Shown here: piece after piece, positions 1-9,871 of the stretch
Layout: the number at the start of each line of letters is the position of its first letter
Position numbering within the stretch: the stretch's first letter is position 1
Assembly (NCBI RefSeq): GCF_007859855.1
Contig: NZ_SJPK01000003.1
Coordinates: forward strand, 441,182 to 505,181
DNA length: 64,000 nt
Direction of reading: 5' to 3'
DNA from: Allorhodopirellula solitaria
GTDB taxonomy: Bacteria > Planctomycetota > Planctomycetia > Pirellulales > Pirellulaceae
The notes under the pieces: generated by a model
Databases searched by the model: none
What the model was told of the DNA's origin: nothing
The model's input: only the letters and a program-made list of their open reading frames with translations
Translations under genes and position numbers: made by a program

Positions 1-1197
1 AGCGAAATGAGCGAAATGGCTCAGGAAGCTTCGGTGGTTCGGCTGGTGAACGAGATCCTGACCGAGGCGGTCGACTCGCGGGCCAGTGATATTCACATTG
101 AATCGCAATCCGATGGCCTCGTGGTACGCTACCGCATCGACGGGATCCTGCACCCACAACCGGTCCCGCCTGAGATCAATCGCTTTCAAGCCGCGATCAT
201 CAGCCGCTTGAAGATCATGGCCCGGCTGAACATTGCCGAAAAACGGCTACCTCAAGACGGCCGGATTCGCTTGCGAGTCCACGGCCGCGAGGTAGACATC
301 CGGCTCAGCGTGATTCCCATGATCCACGGCGAAGGGCTCGTCATGCGGGTGCTCGATAAGTCGTCGATGGTCTTTGACCTCAAGGGCCTCGGGATGTCGG
401 AAGCGATCTACGATCGGTTCAGTGAAATCATTCGCATGCCGCACGGGATCGTCCTGGTTACTGGGCCGACCGGTAGTGGTAAAACGACGACGCTCTACAG
501 CAGTCTCCTGGAGATTCGCAGCCCGGAAAACAAGATCATCACAACCGAAGATCCTGTCGAGTATCAACTCGATGGCATCAACCAAATTCAGGTCCATTCC
601 AAGATCGGTTTGACGTTTGCCGCTTCGCTGCGGAGTATTCTGCGGCATGACCCGGACGTTGTCCTGGTTGGGGAAATTCGAGACTTGGAAACCGCCGAGA
701 ATGCGACCCAGGCGTCGCTGACGGGGCACCTTGTTTTCAGCACGCTGCACACCAATGATGCAGCCGGTGCGTTCACGCGGATGGGCGACATGGGGGTCGA
801 GCCGTTTCTCGTTGCCGGGACGGTCGAAGCGGTCATGGCCCAGCGGCTGTTGCGCCGGTTGTGCCCGCATTGCAAAGAGGCCTACCATCCCGATGAAGAG
901 GAACTCCCCAAGGATTTCCCATTTGCCGAACTCGAAGGCCGCCCGCTGTATCGCAGCATCGGTTGTCGCGAATGCCGGAACGTGGGCTATTCAGGACGAC
1001 TCGGTATCTACGAACTGCTCGTCTCGAGCGAAGCGATCCGCGAACTCGCTCAAGACCGAGCCAGCAGTTGGGACATTCGCCGCGCCGCGGTCGCTGAGGG
1101 AATGCGGACCCTGCGAATGGACGCCTGGGACAAAACTCTCGTGGGGGTGACGAGCATTGACGAAGTCCTCCGTGTCACCAAGGGTGAAGCACTCTAA
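1..1197 (+). CDS. gspE: Type II secretion / type IV pilus assembly ATPase, 5'-truncated by window edge
   Basis: This is the C-terminal part (about 398 codons) of a GspE/PilB-type traffic ATPase, which powers pseudopilus assembly from the cytoplasmic face of the inner membrane. Counting from the Met at base 7, a Walker A ([10 protein letters not shown]) lies at about residues 153-162, then an Asp box and a Walker B with the family sequence [10 protein letters not shown], a His box (STLHTND), and near the C-terminus the CPHC...CREC zinc pair typical of GspE. The frame is open to base 1 with no stop, and the N1 domain expected in the usual 550-570 residues is missing, so the true start lies outside the window. 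The next gene is gspF on the same strand, 178 bases downstream, consistent with a gsp locus. Family is secure; the choice between T2SS and T4P is inference. Confidence 0.93.
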   Translation, partial: SEMSEMAQEASVVRLVNEILTEAVDSRASDIHIESQSDGLVVRYRIDGILHPQPVPPEINRFQAAIISRLKIMARLNIAEKRLPQDGRIRLRVHGREVDIRLSVIPMIHGEGLVMRVLDKSSMVFDLKGLGMSEAIYDRFSEIIRMPHGIVLVTGPTGSGKTTTLYSSLLEIRSPENKIITTEDPVEYQLDGINQIQVHSKIGLTFAASLRSILRHDPDVVLVGEIRDLETAENATQASLTGHLVFSTLHTNDAAGAFTRMGDMGVEPFLVAGTVEAVMAQRLLRRLCPHCKEAYHPDEEELPKDFPFAELEGRPLYRSIGCRECRNVGYSGRLGIYELLVSSEAIRELAQDRASSWDIRRAAVAEGMRTLRMDAWDKTLVGVTSIDEVLRVTKGEAL

Positions 1198-1220
1198 AAA
1201 GTGTTGATGAAATGCCATTT

Positions 1221-1243
1221 CGAGAAGGGAGTGTCCCTTTTTC
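1221..1243 (+). terminator. Hairpin plus T-run after gspE
   Basis: AAGGGA at 1225-1230, loop GTG, then TCCCTT running into five Ts (1238-1242). G-U pairs extend the stem outwards to about 9 pairs. It looks like a short intrinsic terminator 25-45 bases after the gspE stop. Because gspF follows on the same strand it may attenuate rather than end the transcript. Confidence 0.4.
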
Positions 1244-1270
1244 GAATTGGTTCTCAGCACCGACGTCTCG

Positions 1271-1295
1271 GGGTTCAGGGGCATGCTCTGAACCC
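1271..1295 (+). other. Second hairpin in the gspE-gspF gap
   Basis: GGGTTCAG at 1271-1278 pairs with CTGAACCC at 1288-1295, enclosing a loop that holds the palindrome GCATGC. No T-run follows. Possible mRNA processing or stability element; function unknown. Confidence 0.35.
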
Positions 1296-1375
1296 GTTGT
1301 CATCTCTCAACGCCAACCGCTGCCGTTCGAACGCTCCGCTTTCCCGAACTCATTCTTCCTGAACTCTCTGCCTTC

Positions 1376-2590
1376 ATGCCTTCCTTCCAATACATCGCAC
1401 GCGACCTCACCGGCAAGAACATCACAGGCACGATCGAAGCCGGCACGTCGCGTGAAGCGTCGATGCTGTTGTCGGGGAAAGACCTCTTCCCGACCAAGAT
1501 CACCGAACAGGCAGGAGCGGGGCGATCGCTCTTCTCCGGCGGTAAGAAGAAGGTCAAGGGCCAGGTGATGGTGACCTTCTATGGTCAGCTCGCATCGCTG
1601 TTGCGAAGCGGAGTGCCGATGATTCGATCACTGACCTTGCTCGGCAATCAATCCGCAGCGCCCGTTCTGGGCGAGGTGATGGGCGAGATCAAAGGACGTG
1701 TCGAGGAAGGTGAGACGCTCGGCGATGCCATGGCACGCTTTCCAGGCGTGTTCAGCGACATGGCCGTCAATATGGTTCGGGCTGGCACCGAGGGCGGTTT
1801 TCTCGAGGACGCACTCGACCGCGTTGCGGTGTTCACCGAATTGCAGGAAGACCTCAAGGGACGGACCGTCAGCGCGATGGCGTACCCGGCCTTTCTGTTC
1901 GTCGTCGGCACGGTGGTTCTGAGTGGGTTGCTCGTGTTCATGGTGCCCAAATTCGACATGCTTTTTGATCGACTGCGAAAGAAGGGTGAGATGCCTGCTG
2001 CCACCGAATGGTTGCTCGTTTTCAGCCATACTCTGCAGAGCTATGGCATCTGGATCATTGTGGCATTGATCGCTGTATTCTTTGCGATACGCATGCACTT
2101 GCAGACCGAGGCGGGCAAGGATCGGCTGGACCGCTGGAAACTGAAAATCCCGGTTCTCGGCGATATCTTGATGAACCTCTCGGTGGCTCGGTTCTGCCGC
2201 GTGCTCGGCACCCTGCTGGGCAATGGTGTCCCCATTCTAAAGTCGCTTGATATCAGCCGAAGTGCCACCGGCAATCGCTTGCTCAGTCAATCCATTGGCG
2301 ACGCCACTGAAAACATTCGTTCGGGCGAGAGCCTCGCCAAGCCGTTTAGCGATTCGGGCTATTTTCCGATGGCGGTCGTCGAGATGATCCGCGTCGGTGA
2401 AGAGAGCAATTCGCTCGACCGAGTTCTGCCCGAGATTGCTGACTCATTGGAGAAACGCACCTTCCGGCGACTCGATCTATTTGTACGCCTACTCGAGCCA
2501 ATCATGCTATTGATTATGGCGATCATGGTGCTCGCCGTCGTCATGGCACTGTTGATACCCGTGCTCAAGAGCAGCACAACCTTGGGGTAA
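1376..2590 (+). CDS. gspF: Type II secretion system F family protein
   Basis: The 404-residue product is a GspF/PilC inner-membrane platform protein, the usual length for the family. It carries two T2SSF domains: the first at about residues 65-195 (with the family pattern LLRSGVPMIRSL) and the second at about 268-395 (LLGNGVPILKSL). Membrane spans are visible at about 165-195, 222-240 and 370-398, giving the expected topology with both helical domains in the cytoplasm. It follows gspE on the same strand, so both should serve one pseudopilus or secretion apparatus; the 178-base gap contains two hairpins. The ATG at 1376 gives the family-typical N-terminus (PSFQYIARD). The DUF1559 pseudopilin-like protein at 37.4-38.3 kb could be a substrate, but that is only an inference. 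Confidence 0.93.
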   Translation: MPSFQYIARDLTGKNITGTIEAGTSREASMLLSGKDLFPTKITEQAGAGRSLFSGGKKKVKGQVMVTFYGQLASLLRSGVPMIRSLTLLGNQSAAPVLGEVMGEIKGRVEEGETLGDAMARFPGVFSDMAVNMVRAGTEGGFLEDALDRVAVFTELQEDLKGRTVSAMAYPAFLFVVGTVVLSGLLVFMVPKFDMLFDRLRKKGEMPAATEWLLVFSHTLQSYGIWIIVALIAVFFAIRMHLQTEAGKDRLDRWKLKIPVLGDILMNLSVARFCRVLGTLLGNGVPILKSLDISRSATGNRLLSQSIGDATENIRSGESLAKPFSDSGYFPMAVVEMIRVGEESNSLDRVLPEIADSLEKRTFRRLDLFVRLLEPIMLLIMAIMVLAVVMALLIPVLKSSTTLG

Positions 2591-2657
2591 CCAACGAGGA
2601 CTCAAAAAGTGTCGAGTACGTCACTCTCCCTTGGGACAGCGAACCGTCGTGCGTCAC

Positions 2658-3038
2658 TTATGATTCCCGTGTTCCTTCGGATTCTTCGCGGCGCAGGCGG
2701 GCGAAGGTAAACAATCCCGAGTGATGACCGTCACTGAAGGAGATATTGTAGGCGTAGGTGCCCACGGGCTGCATGCCTTCAATCCGCATCGGTTGTGCTT
2801 CGGCGGCGCTGAGCACGGGCAGGCCGATGGGTTTGCTCTTTGGTGTTTCCTCCTCCTCCTCTTCTTCGCCAAGCAGCTTGCCGCGTTTCTCTCGGCAGGT
2901 CGCACAGGGGCAGGCATCGCGGAGCTGCTGGGCGGTCCACTGCGTCGATTGGCCGTCGCTCCAGACGATGCGAATACCGCTGTTGCCGCTGCGTTCGATG
3001 GAGGTGGGCGTGTAGGCGACCGGGTCGTCAATATTCAT
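2658..3038 (-). CDS. DUF971 domain protein
   Basis: A 126-residue DUF971 protein, the small domain also found at the N-terminus of gamma-butyrobetaine hydroxylases and in iron-sulfur-related proteins. The pattern is clear: an opening strand ending in WSDG, then CPCATCREKRG with three cysteines that could bind metal, and the closing GTYAYNISFSDGHHSGLFTFARLR. An acidic insert (a run of Glu at about residues 57-63) separates the Cys motif from the second half and is longer than in most relatives. It converges with gspF, 67 bases apart. The specific function is unknown. Confidence 0.85.
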   Translation of the reverse strand: MNIDDPVAYTPTSIERSGNSGIRIVWSDGQSTQWTAQQLRDACPCATCREKRGKLLGEEEEEEETPKSKPIGLPVLSAAEAQPMRIEGMQPVGTYAYNISFSDGHHSGLFTFARLRREESEGTRES

Positions 3039-3099
3039 AGTCGATTAGAGGGGGATTGGGTGACGCTATGTGGAGCATTTTCATCGTGATTCATACATG

Positions 3100-3141
3100 C
3101 GGGCGGGACGCCCGCGTACCGGTGCGTGGGCGTCCCGCCCG
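3100..3141. repeat. 42-bp near-perfect palindrome (REP-like hairpin)
   Basis: Perfect 14-bp arms (3100-3113 and 3128-3141) surround a centre, GCGTACCGGTGCGT, that is itself palindromic apart from G-U pairs. As RNA almost the whole 42 bases folds into one stem. It sits in the 184-base gap between the DUF971 and dehydratase genes, both on the minus strand. There is no T-run, so it is more like a REP unit than a standard terminator. Confidence 0.6.
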
Positions 3142-3222
3142 TAGTGGTAGCAAGTACGTTTTATGCAAGAGAAAAATGCTTCACGGCGTGAGGGACGGGG
3201 GACGCCGGCAAGCGGTCGGAAT

Positions 3223-5223
3223 TCACGATTGGTCTTTTCCGCCGAGTGCCCGTTTGCCCGCTTCGAGAGTGGCGAGGATCGCATCGACGTCGTACACGCA
3301 GCCACCCCAAGTGCCGCCGCCGATTTGCTGCAGTGCGGCCCATAGCCGGGTGTCGTCCGGGATGGCCGCATCGACTTGCAAGTCGGGATGCGGGCCTCGC
3401 GTCGCCAGTGTCTCCATGGGGTCGCCACCGTCATGCGGTGCGATCAGATTAACGTGCCCTTCGAGCGTGTCACGATGGACTTCGATTTCAATCAGATCGC
3501 CATCGCGAACGCGTCCAATGGGGCCGCCGGCGAGTGCTTCCGGGCCGACGTGGCCGATGCAGGCTCCGGTGCTGACTCCCGAGAAGCGGGCATCGGTGAT
3601 CAATGCCACTTCCTTGCCGAAGGAGAGGTACTTCAGCGCCGATGTGATCTGATAGGTTTCCTCCATGCCGCATCCAATCGGCCCACGTCCGATCAGGACG
3701 ATCACTTCACCGGACTGAATCGGTTGGTCGGATTGCCCTTTGACGGCCGCAATCGCATCGCGTTCGCTGGTAAAGACCCGGGCCCGGCCGCTTTTGCGAT
3801 AGACACCATCGCTATCGATCACGGTGGGATCGATCGAGGTCGCTTTGATCACCGAGCCTTCTGGGCAGAGGTTGCCCTTGGGGAAACAGACGGTGCTGGT
3901 TAGGCCCGCGGCTTTCGCGCGAGCCATCGGCATGATCACATCATCTGGGTCGACGCCGTCGGCGAGCTGCAGACGCTCTCGGCAAACAGCGCGGCGTGGC
4001 GAAGCCTCCCACTGGTCGAGAAGCTCGTCCCAGGTCATCCCACTGACAGTTTTGGCGTCGCTGTTCCACAACCCTGCGCGACGCAGATGCAATGCGACCT
4101 CGGGCACGCCCCCGGCCAGGAAAAGACGCACTGTCGGATGGCCGACGGGGCCGTTGGGCAGGCAGTCTACGAAGCGGGGCACCTGCTGATTGACGCGAGA
4201 GAAATCATCGGCCGTCGGTCGGGCGACACCGGCTGCCGCAGCGATCGCAGGGATGTGCAACAGCAGGTTGGTGCTGCCGCCGACGGCGGCATGCATTCGC
4301 ATCGCGTTCTCGAACGCCGCCGGTGTCAGCACATCACGCATCGACATCCCTTGGGCATGCATGGAGGCCGCTGCGGACGCGGAATCTCGCGCCATGCGGG
4401 TCCAGATGGGCTGACCGCTCGGTGACAGTGCCGCGTGGGGAACCGTCATCCCCAACGCCTCGGCAACCACTTGGCTGGTCGCCGCCGTGCCGAGGAACTG
4501 GCAGCCACCGCCGGGGGTACCACAGGCACGGCAACCCGCCACCGACGCTTCTTCCAAAGACATCTCCCCGCGCGAGTAGCGAGCGCCAATCGTCTGGACT
4601 TTGCCAGCATCCTCTCCCGAGGTCGGCGGCAGCGTCACGCCGCCCGGTACGAGCACATTGGCAAGCTGCCCGGTGCCCGCCAAGGCCATCATCATGGCTG
4701 GCAATCCCTTATCACAAGTCGCGATTCCGATCACGCCTTTTCGTTGGGGAAGAGACCGGATCAACCGCCGCATCACGATTGCCGCGTCGTTGCGGTAAGG
4801 CAGCGAATCGAACATGCCGTGCGTGCCTTGCGTGCGGCCATCGCAAGGATCGCTCACGAAAGCTGCGAAGGGCACGCCACCATGCGTCTCGATCTGCTCC
4901 GCCGCGGCGCGGACGAGAATGCCGACTTCCCAGTGCCCGGTGTGGTAGCCGAGGGCCGCCGGGGTGCCATCAGGGTTGCGCACACCGCCCTGGGTACTCA
5001 TCACGAGATACTGATCACCGAGGACACGGCGCGGGTCGAAACCCATGCCGACACTCTGCGTCAACCCAAACAGATCACCGCTGGTCCATTGCCGCAGGAT
5101 TTCATCGCTCAACGGTAGCTTCCCCGAGGGGCCGTCCGCCTTTGTCTGTAAAGACTCGGGTGGATCAAGCGCGGAGAAGTAGTCGACTGGGGAAGCGGGC
5201 GAGACCGAATCAGGTTCAGTCAC
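3223..5223 (-). CDS. yjhG: D-xylonate dehydratase, YjhG/YagF type (IlvD/Edd superfamily)
   Basis: At 666 residues this closely resembles E. coli YjhG (about 655) along its full length, rather than the shorter IlvD. It would remove water from an aldonic acid such as D-xylonate, giving a 2-keto-3-deoxy acid. Cysteines in iron-sulfur ligand positions are present: Cys127 in [11 protein letters not shown], Cys170 in [13 protein letters not shown], and the cluster Cys231/234/241 in [18 protein letters not shown]. The C-terminal signature [26 protein letters not shown] (given here only as landmarks ITDARFSG and [11 protein letters not shown]) is intact. The start overlaps the end of the upstream zinc protease gene by 8 bases, so translation may be coupled. 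The rest of a xylonate pathway is not in the window, so the substrate remains inferred. Confidence 0.87.
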   Translation of the reverse strand: MTEPDSVSPASPVDYFSALDPPESLQTKADGPSGKLPLSDEILRQWTSGDLFGLTQSVGMGFDPRRVLGDQYLVMSTQGGVRNPDGTPAALGYHTGHWEVGILVRAAAEQIETHGGVPFAAFVSDPCDGRTQGTHGMFDSLPYRNDAAIVMRRLIRSLPQRKGVIGIATCDKGLPAMMMALAGTGQLANVLVPGGVTLPPTSGEDAGKVQTIGARYSRGEMSLEEASVAGCRACGTPGGGCQFLGTAATSQVVAEALGMTVPHAALSPSGQPIWTRMARDSASAAASMHAQGMSMRDVLTPAAFENAMRMHAAVGGSTNLLLHIPAIAAAAGVARPTADDFSRVNQQVPRFVDCLPNGPVGHPTVRLFLAGGVPEVALHLRRAGLWNSDAKTVSGMTWDELLDQWEASPRRAVCRERLQLADGVDPDDVIMPMARAKAAGLTSTVCFPKGNLCPEGSVIKATSIDPTVIDSDGVYRKSGRARVFTSERDAIAAVKGQSDQPIQSGEVIVLIGRGPIGCGMEETYQITSALKYLSFGKEVALITDARFSGVSTGACIGHVGPEALAGGPIGRVRDGDLIEIEVHRDTLEGHVNLIAPHDGGDPMETLATRGPHPDLQVDAAIPDDTRLWAALQQIGGGTWGGCVYDVDAILATLEAGKRALGGKDQS

Positions 5224-5884
5224 GACGACCCAGTAGGATAAAGAGGTAGTAGGCGAGCGTCATGATCGACTGCAACGTCGCAGCGACATACGTCAACGCG
5301 GCCGCGTTGAGTACCTTGGCGACATACTGTTCCTCTTGAGCGGTAATCAAACCAGCGCTGACCAAGTGTTCGCGGGCTCGACTCGAGGCGTCAAATTCAA
5401 CGGGCAAGTTGACCAGCTGGAAAAACACGACGGCAGAGAATCCGATCACGCCGATCCACATCAACGGCGGGTAGGAGAAGATAGCACCAGCGAACAGCAT
5501 CGCCGCACCGATTCCACTGCCAAAATTGGCCGCGGGTACGGCCATGTTGCGGACCACCAAGGGGGCGTAGCCTTGCGCGTCTTGGAACGCATGGCCGGCT
5601 TCGTGACAGGCCACTCCAAGCGAGGCCATCGAATGACCATTGTAAACGTCGGGGCTGAGACGCAGGACTTTCGCACGCGGGTCGTAGTGGTCCGATAGCT
5701 CGCCGGGAACCTGTTCGATCGCCACCGATTGCAATCCCGATGCATCGAGCATCTTGCGGGCCGCCGTGGCTCCTGACATGCGGGCGGGAACCTCGCTCAT
5801 CGCAGCAAACGACGATTTCACCTTCCACTGGGCATAGAGCCCTAGCAAAAACGGTGGAATGACAAACAACAGGTACATCAACAT
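5216..5884 (-). CDS. Membrane zinc metallopeptidase, YugP family
   Basis: The product has the YugP architecture: N-terminal membrane span, a cytoplasmic stretch ending in the zinc motif HEAGH (His94-His98), and two further hydrophobic segments at about 120-165 and near the C-terminus. The family starts directly at the first span, so the ATG at 5884 (MLMYLLF) is preferred over an in-frame ATG 54 bases upstream (5938), which would add 18 hydrophilic residues. It overlaps the dehydratase start by 8 bases. The physiological target is not known for the family, and the pairing with a sugar-acid dehydratase has no obvious metabolic logic. Confidence 0.85.
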   Translation of the reverse strand: MLMYLLFVIPPFLLGLYAQWKVKSSFAAMSEVPARMSGATAARKMLDASGLQSVAIEQVPGELSDHYDPRAKVLRLSPDVYNGHSMASLGVACHEAGHAFQDAQGYAPLVVRNMAVPAANFGSGIGAAMLFAGAIFSYPPLMWIGVIGFSAVVFFQLVNLPVEFDASSRAREHLVSAGLITAQEEQYVAKVLNAAALTYVAATLQSIMTLAYYLFILLGRRD

Positions 5885-6313
5885 GGTAGCGCTCGAACGA
5901 GGAGAAAGATCGGGGCGAGCAAGACCCGGCGGTGCCAATTCGGCAGCTTTCGGACTTGCTCACACCATCATACGCAAAACCTGGACCAACAGGGGTGAAG
6001 ACAGGCTGGGAGCGGCACACGCCCGATCGCTGAGCGGTTGGTCAAGGCGGTTTTCTCAGCCAACCCTGCGGGCACGTCCGCCTTGCTCTCAAGAGCGGAA
6101 AGAAGTAACCCGGAGTTGCTGATTGCGGCTGGATGGGGCGCGAGGAACGCTGAAATACGCAGCCGTTACATGCTAATCCCATTACCCCACGCACCCCATC
6201 CAGACGCAAATTCAGGCAAGCTCAACGGGCTATGCCAACAGTGTAACTGCGCCGCAGCAAGGTGGAACCATCAATCGCCATGAATTTACGCAAACCGCGT
6301 AGGTTTTCTCTTT
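5885..6313. other. Non-coding gap upstream of the zinc protease
   Basis: No supportable gene on either strand. It must hold the promoter for the protease/dehydratase pair and the 3' end of the phosphodiesterase transcript. A weak hairpin (TACGC...GCGTA, 6287-6301) lies just past the phosphodiesterase stop. Nothing else is seen. Confidence 0.5.
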
Positions 6314-7597
6314 TTACAGCAGCGTGTGGACGTAGTCTGCGAAGCCGGTCATGCAGGCAGGCGGTTCACCGGGGCCAATCACGAGGGGACCGCTCCCTGG
6401 GTCGCTCGCGAGCAACCCATGGCTACCACGAACGAGGGTCGCGTCGAGCGGGATGACATCCATTTTGTAGCGCATGCCGAGCTTCTTTTGCAGTAATCTT
6501 GCTGCGGCTCGAGCGCGACTGGTGATGAACAACTCGCAGGGGTCGTAGCCGGGTTTGCGATGGATGTCGACCGTGTGGGCGAAGTCGGGGGCAGCCTGGT
6601 CATCGTCCCAGTAGTAGTAGGTAAACCAGGCATCGGGATCGGCCAATGCAATCAGTTCCCCACTGCGGGCGTGGTCGAGATCGAGTTCCGCCGGGTGCAC
6701 GACCTCGGCGATGCCGGGCGTGTTACGCAATAACCCCGCGACCTCGTCAAGGAGTTCGGGGCGGTGGACATAGACGTGGGCGACCTGGTGATCGGCGACC
6801 GCCACGGCGTCACAATCGCCGACCAGCAAGGCTTCGCCGAAGGGTCCCATTCTCGTGCGGAGATAGCCGTTGGCACGCAGGATTCGGTTCACGTGCACCG
6901 GCCGCTGCACGCTCGTCAGTCCATATTCGCTGACCACGACGACCTGGGTTTGGGTGGCCTCGGCGGCATCGATCACGCGGCCGGCGGCAGCATCGACTTC
7001 GGCAACCCGGGCGGGGTCCTGGTGATCGAGACGTTGGAAATCGTAGTCCAGGTGCGGTAGATAACAAAGCGTCAGCTGAGGCTGTTTCTCGCGGAGAACA
7101 ACAGCGGTAGCGTCGGCGATCCAGTCGCTCGCGGCGATCCCCGCACCTGGCCCCCAGAAGGCGAAAAACGGAAACGCACCAAGCCGCTCGGTCAATTGGC
7201 AGCCGGTCCAGTCCAAAACGTCGAATACCTTGCTACCGTCACATCCGTAGTGCGGCTTGGGCGTGGCGCCGTGCTTCGCCGTTGTCGCCTGATTGAACCA
7301 CCAAAACATCTTGGCTGTTTCATAGCGTTCGTAAAAGAGTTCGCCTTGAATCAACGTGCGTGATTGTTGCCAGAAGCGAATCTCCTGGGTGTCGCGATAC
7401 AGCCAACCGTTGCCGACGATGCCGTGATCCCGTGGAGGGAGTCCCGTTAGCATCGTCGCCTGGCTCGTCGCGGTCACCGCGGGCACGGGGCTGGTCCACG
7501 GCCGCGCGGTGCCAGCTTGTGAAAGGCGCGGTGCGTGCCGCAGGAGGTCGGGGGTCAGCCCCACGACGTTGAGAATGCACAATCGCTGCGTCATCAC
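6314..7597 (-). CDS. Type I phosphodiesterase / nucleotide pyrophosphatase family protein
   Basis: A 427-residue member of the alkaline-phosphatase superfamily of the NPP type. The nucleophile region VTATSQATMLTGLPPRDHG is clear, with Thr42 the likely nucleophile. Metal-ligand regions follow in HLDYDFQRLDH and VVVSEYGLT and in a late HG motif (RGSHGLLASD). There is no signal peptide or membrane span, so it is probably cytoplasmic. Its start overlaps the stop of the small membrane gene by 4 bases (ATGA), making it the last gene of a coupled operon headed by a sodium symporter. The substrate is not evident; coupling to a transporter suggests it may hydrolyse an imported or related phosphodiester, which is inference only. 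Confidence 0.85.
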   Translation of the reverse strand: MMTQRLCILNVVGLTPDLLRHAPRLSQAGTARPWTSPVPAVTATSQATMLTGLPPRDHGIVGNGWLYRDTQEIRFWQQSRTLIQGELFYERYETAKMFWWFNQATTAKHGATPKPHYGCDGSKVFDVLDWTGCQLTERLGAFPFFAFWGPGAGIAASDWIADATAVVLREKQPQLTLCYLPHLDYDFQRLDHQDPARVAEVDAAAGRVIDAAEATQTQVVVVSEYGLTSVQRPVHVNRILRANGYLRTRMGPFGEALLVGDCDAVAVADHQVAHVYVHRPELLDEVAGLLRNTPGIAEVVHPAELDLDHARSGELIALADPDAWFTYYYWDDDQAAPDFAHTVDIHRKPGYDPCELFITSRARAAARLLQKKLGMRYKMDVIPLDATLVRGSHGLLASDPGSGPLVIGPGEPPACMTGFADYVHTLL

Positions 7598-7818
7598 TCG
7601 TTCTCGGTGTTGGCTGGCGGGCGGGTGAGTTGCTCATCGGTGTCCGCTTGAGGAGGCGGCAGAGAGAGGGTGGTGTACAAGCAGTAGGTCAACAGGGAGA
7701 GCACCGCCGTGATCGAGATCGTCATCACGCACCAGCCAGCCGTCGTCATCTGATTTTCAGCCATTTCTTCAGGCGTTAGTCCAAGTGCCAGTAGGCACTC
7801 TAGGGCACTCATCATCAC
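7594..7818 (-). CDS. Small single-span membrane protein, MetS-like NSS transporter subunit
   Basis: A 74-residue protein with one hydrophobic segment at about residues 27-49, a short N-terminal stretch containing [11 protein letters not shown], and a polar Pro/Thr-rich C-terminal tail. It overlaps the symporter gene by 4 bases upstream and the phosphodiesterase by 4 bases downstream, so all three are translated together. In Corynebacterium the NSS-family methionine importer MetP needs a small membrane partner, MetS, encoded beside it. Size, topology and position match that arrangement, so a MetS-like role is proposed. Sequence identity to MetS cannot be judged here. Confidence 0.7.
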   Translation of the reverse strand: MMMSALECLLALGLTPEEMAENQMTTAGWCVMTISITAVLSLLTYCLYTTLSLPPPQADTDEQLTRPPANTENE

Positions 7819-9560
7819 GGGGTCTCTCCTGAATCAGTGGGGCGGTCGGTTTGGGCTGGGTGCGGGGCATGGAGGTAATCGAACCTTCCTTGGCGGATCC
7901 AGTTCTTGCCAGCGAAGTGAATCAGTACCAGCAGCAAGCCCATCATGGCGAAAATAAACAGGATCGACATGCGGACGACGGAATCGTCCATGATGAGATC
8001 CCAGTAGCCGGGGATGTATTCGCCCGTCTCCGGGTCGGTCGATCCCGGGACCTTGAGGTAACAGAACGCGATGAAAATAGCGCCGAGGTAGACAGGGACG
8101 ACGTACTTCAAGAGCAACTGCACGATGTGCGGGATGCGGATGTGTGCGCCCACATGAGCTTCACGTTCACCCCGTTCAATCCCGAAAACCCACCCATAGA
8201 TCACCGCTTGAATCATCGCGAGCACAAAAATCAGCAGCGTCCCGACCCAGAAATCCAGCGTGTCGAGAGCCTTCAAGCCGGCCGAGTAATAGATCACATA
8301 AAGGGCCCCGGCGAGCACCATGATCCCGAGCACGGCGGTGGAGACGTGACGCTTGAGGTTGAAACCATCCTCGAGGAAAGCCAGCACCGGTTGCAGCATC
8401 GATAGACTGCTGGTGATCGCGGCGAGGAACAGCATGAAGAACCACAGAAATCCGAAGAACTGCCCTGCTGGCATTTGAGCGAACACGTTCGGCAGCGCGT
8501 TGAAGCCCAGCCCGAAGGTGCTGAACGTCGCGACACTGGCACCGAGGAACATGAAGGCAGCGGGCAGCGTGATCAAACCACCCAAGCAGACCTCGAAGAA
8601 TTCGTTCATGCTACACGCGGTCAATCCACTGAGTACGACGTCGTCTTTCTTGGTCAGGTAGCTGGAGTAGTTGATGATGACGCCGAATCCGACGGCCAAG
8701 CTAAAGAAAATCTGGCCAGATGCCGCCAACCAGGTTTTCGGATTCAGCAGCGCCTCCGGTTGTGGGTTCCACATGAACCCAAGTCCCGCGACGACTTTTT
8801 CGCTAGGCAGCGTTAGCACGCGGACCAGCACGCACAGCGCACAGACGACGATCAAGGGAATGGCGATCTTACAGAAAGTCTCGATGCCGCCAGCAATCCC
8901 CCGGTAGATCAAGATCAGGTTCAGCGCGAAAGTGATGCCGACAAAAATTAGCAACGAGGAACTCTGGCCGAAGACGGACCCGTCCTCGCTCTTTCCGACG
9001 GTCGAATCGAAGAACCCGCTGTAGGCATCGGGATCGGCGCCGAGCATCAAGTCGCCGGTCAGATAGCTCCACGCATAGCTCAAGCACCAGGCCTCGATCA
9101 CGAGGTAGTACATGTAGATGACCAGCGGGATTAGCAGTGCAAAAACGCTTAGGTAGCGAGCTTTGGGCGTGCGGCAGACGACGCTGAAGATCCCGGGGGC
9201 GGAGTGAAACCCGCGTGTCCCGGCATAGCGTCCCATCGTCCACTCCGCCCAACACAGTGGGACGCCAATGACGAGCATCGAGATAAAGTACGGCAGTAGG
9301 AAGGCACCGCCGCCATTCTGGGCGGCTTGGCCGGGGAATCTCAGGAAGTTTCCTAGTCCCACGGCGCTCCCGGCGACGGCCAGGATCACCCCGATTCGAC
9401 TGCCCCACTGCTCGCCTGAGCTACTCGATTCGCGCGGGTCGCTGGGATCCTGCGATGATGGATCGCTCGGCTGGCCCGGGTCTGCTACATCGAGCGTGGG
9501 AGGGGGGCTCGCGTCGGTGGATGGCTGATCGGGGTCCTGGGCGTCGGCTGACTCGTTCAT
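7815..9560 (-). CDS. Sodium-dependent symporter, NSS/SNF family
   Basis: A 581-residue neurotransmitter:sodium symporter family protein for uptake of an amino acid or related amine. The diagnostic TM1 motif ([14 protein letters not shown], about residues 64-77) is intact and includes the unwound sodium and substrate site; about 12 membrane spans follow. The first 50 residues form an unusual Pro/Ser/Asp-rich cytoplasmic tail not found in short bacterial homologues such as LeuT. It heads an operon with a MetS-like small subunit and a phosphodiesterase, both linked by 4-base overlaps. It is divergent from an AGCS-type amino acid symporter across 311 bases that contain a perfect palindrome, suggesting shared control. 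The substrate cannot be told from sequence. Confidence 0.92.
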   Translation of the reverse strand: MNESADAQDPDQPSTDASPPPTLDVADPGQPSDPSSQDPSDPRESSSSGEQWGSRIGVILAVAGSAVGLGNFLRFPGQAAQNGGGAFLLPYFISMLVIGVPLCWAEWTMGRYAGTRGFHSAPGIFSVVCRTPKARYLSVFALLIPLVIYMYYLVIEAWCLSYAWSYLTGDLMLGADPDAYSGFFDSTVGKSEDGSVFGQSSSLLIFVGITFALNLILIYRGIAGGIETFCKIAIPLIVVCALCVLVRVLTLPSEKVVAGLGFMWNPQPEALLNPKTWLAASGQIFFSLAVGFGVIINYSSYLTKKDDVVLSGLTACSMNEFFEVCLGGLITLPAAFMFLGASVATFSTFGLGFNALPNVFAQMPAGQFFGFLWFFMLFLAAITSSLSMLQPVLAFLEDGFNLKRHVSTAVLGIMVLAGALYVIYYSAGLKALDTLDFWVGTLLIFVLAMIQAVIYGWVFGIERGEREAHVGAHIRIPHIVQLLLKYVVPVYLGAIFIAFCYLKVPGSTDPETGEYIPGYWDLIMDDSVVRMSILFIFAMMGLLLVLIHFAGKNWIRQGRFDYLHAPHPAQTDRPTDSGETP

Positions 9561-9871
9561 TTCCGTGATGGGGTCGGCGGTCGTGGCTGCGAAATGCCCT
9601 TACCGTTGTAGGGCTTGCCGGTCGATGCATCGACCGTGGAAACCGCCCCTGCGAAAAAAACATTCAGAAAAACGCTAGAAAAATCAGATCCTTACTCCCC
9701 TCGCTCTGCCGCGCGTTGGCATGATGGGATTGGGCGATGGAGTCATCCCAGGAAGGCGTTCAAGAGGAACGTGACCCGAGTTTATGTTATCCTTCCGCCC
9801 AGTCAGCGGTCCCGACCCCCATACAGGCCGATCCGAATTGCACTTACCACCTTTCTCACGTTCTCACTTTT
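9561..9871. other. Divergent promoter region between two sodium/amino acid symporters
   Basis: 311 bases without a gene, taking the AGCS start at 9872. It holds a small hairpin (GCCCT at 9596-9600 with AGGGC at 9610-9614), the 18-bp palindrome at 9619-9636, and an A-rich stretch at 9654-9688. An in-frame extension of the AGCS gene back to 9737 exists but is hydrophilic and precedes a good signal peptide, so it is treated as untranslated leader. Confidence 0.6.
9619..9636. promoter_or_regulatory. Perfect 18-bp palindrome, candidate operator
   Basis: CGGTCGATGCATCGACCG equals its own reverse complement over all 18 bases. It lies 59 bases from the NSS start and 235 bases from the AGCS start, in the divergent control region. 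A dimeric regulator binding here could control both symporters. No regulator gene is adjacent. Confidence 0.5.

Noticed and set aside
4323-5249. 308-codon plus-strand frame opposite the dehydratase
   Set aside because: Arg/Pro/Ser-rich antisense frame without motifs; the dehydratase on the other strand is unmistakable.
5859-6283. Two short plus-strand frames upstream of the zinc protease
   Set aside because: Composition and lack of start signals or family features suggest chance frames in a control region.
9737-9871. N-terminal extension of the AGCS symporter by 45 codons
   Set aside because: The extension is hydrophilic and precedes a textbook signal peptide at 9872, so it would block export.
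9737-9871. Glycine riboswitch upstream of the alanine/glycine symporter
   Set aside because: I looked for the tandem aptamer layout and found only unrelated short pairings; nothing supports it.
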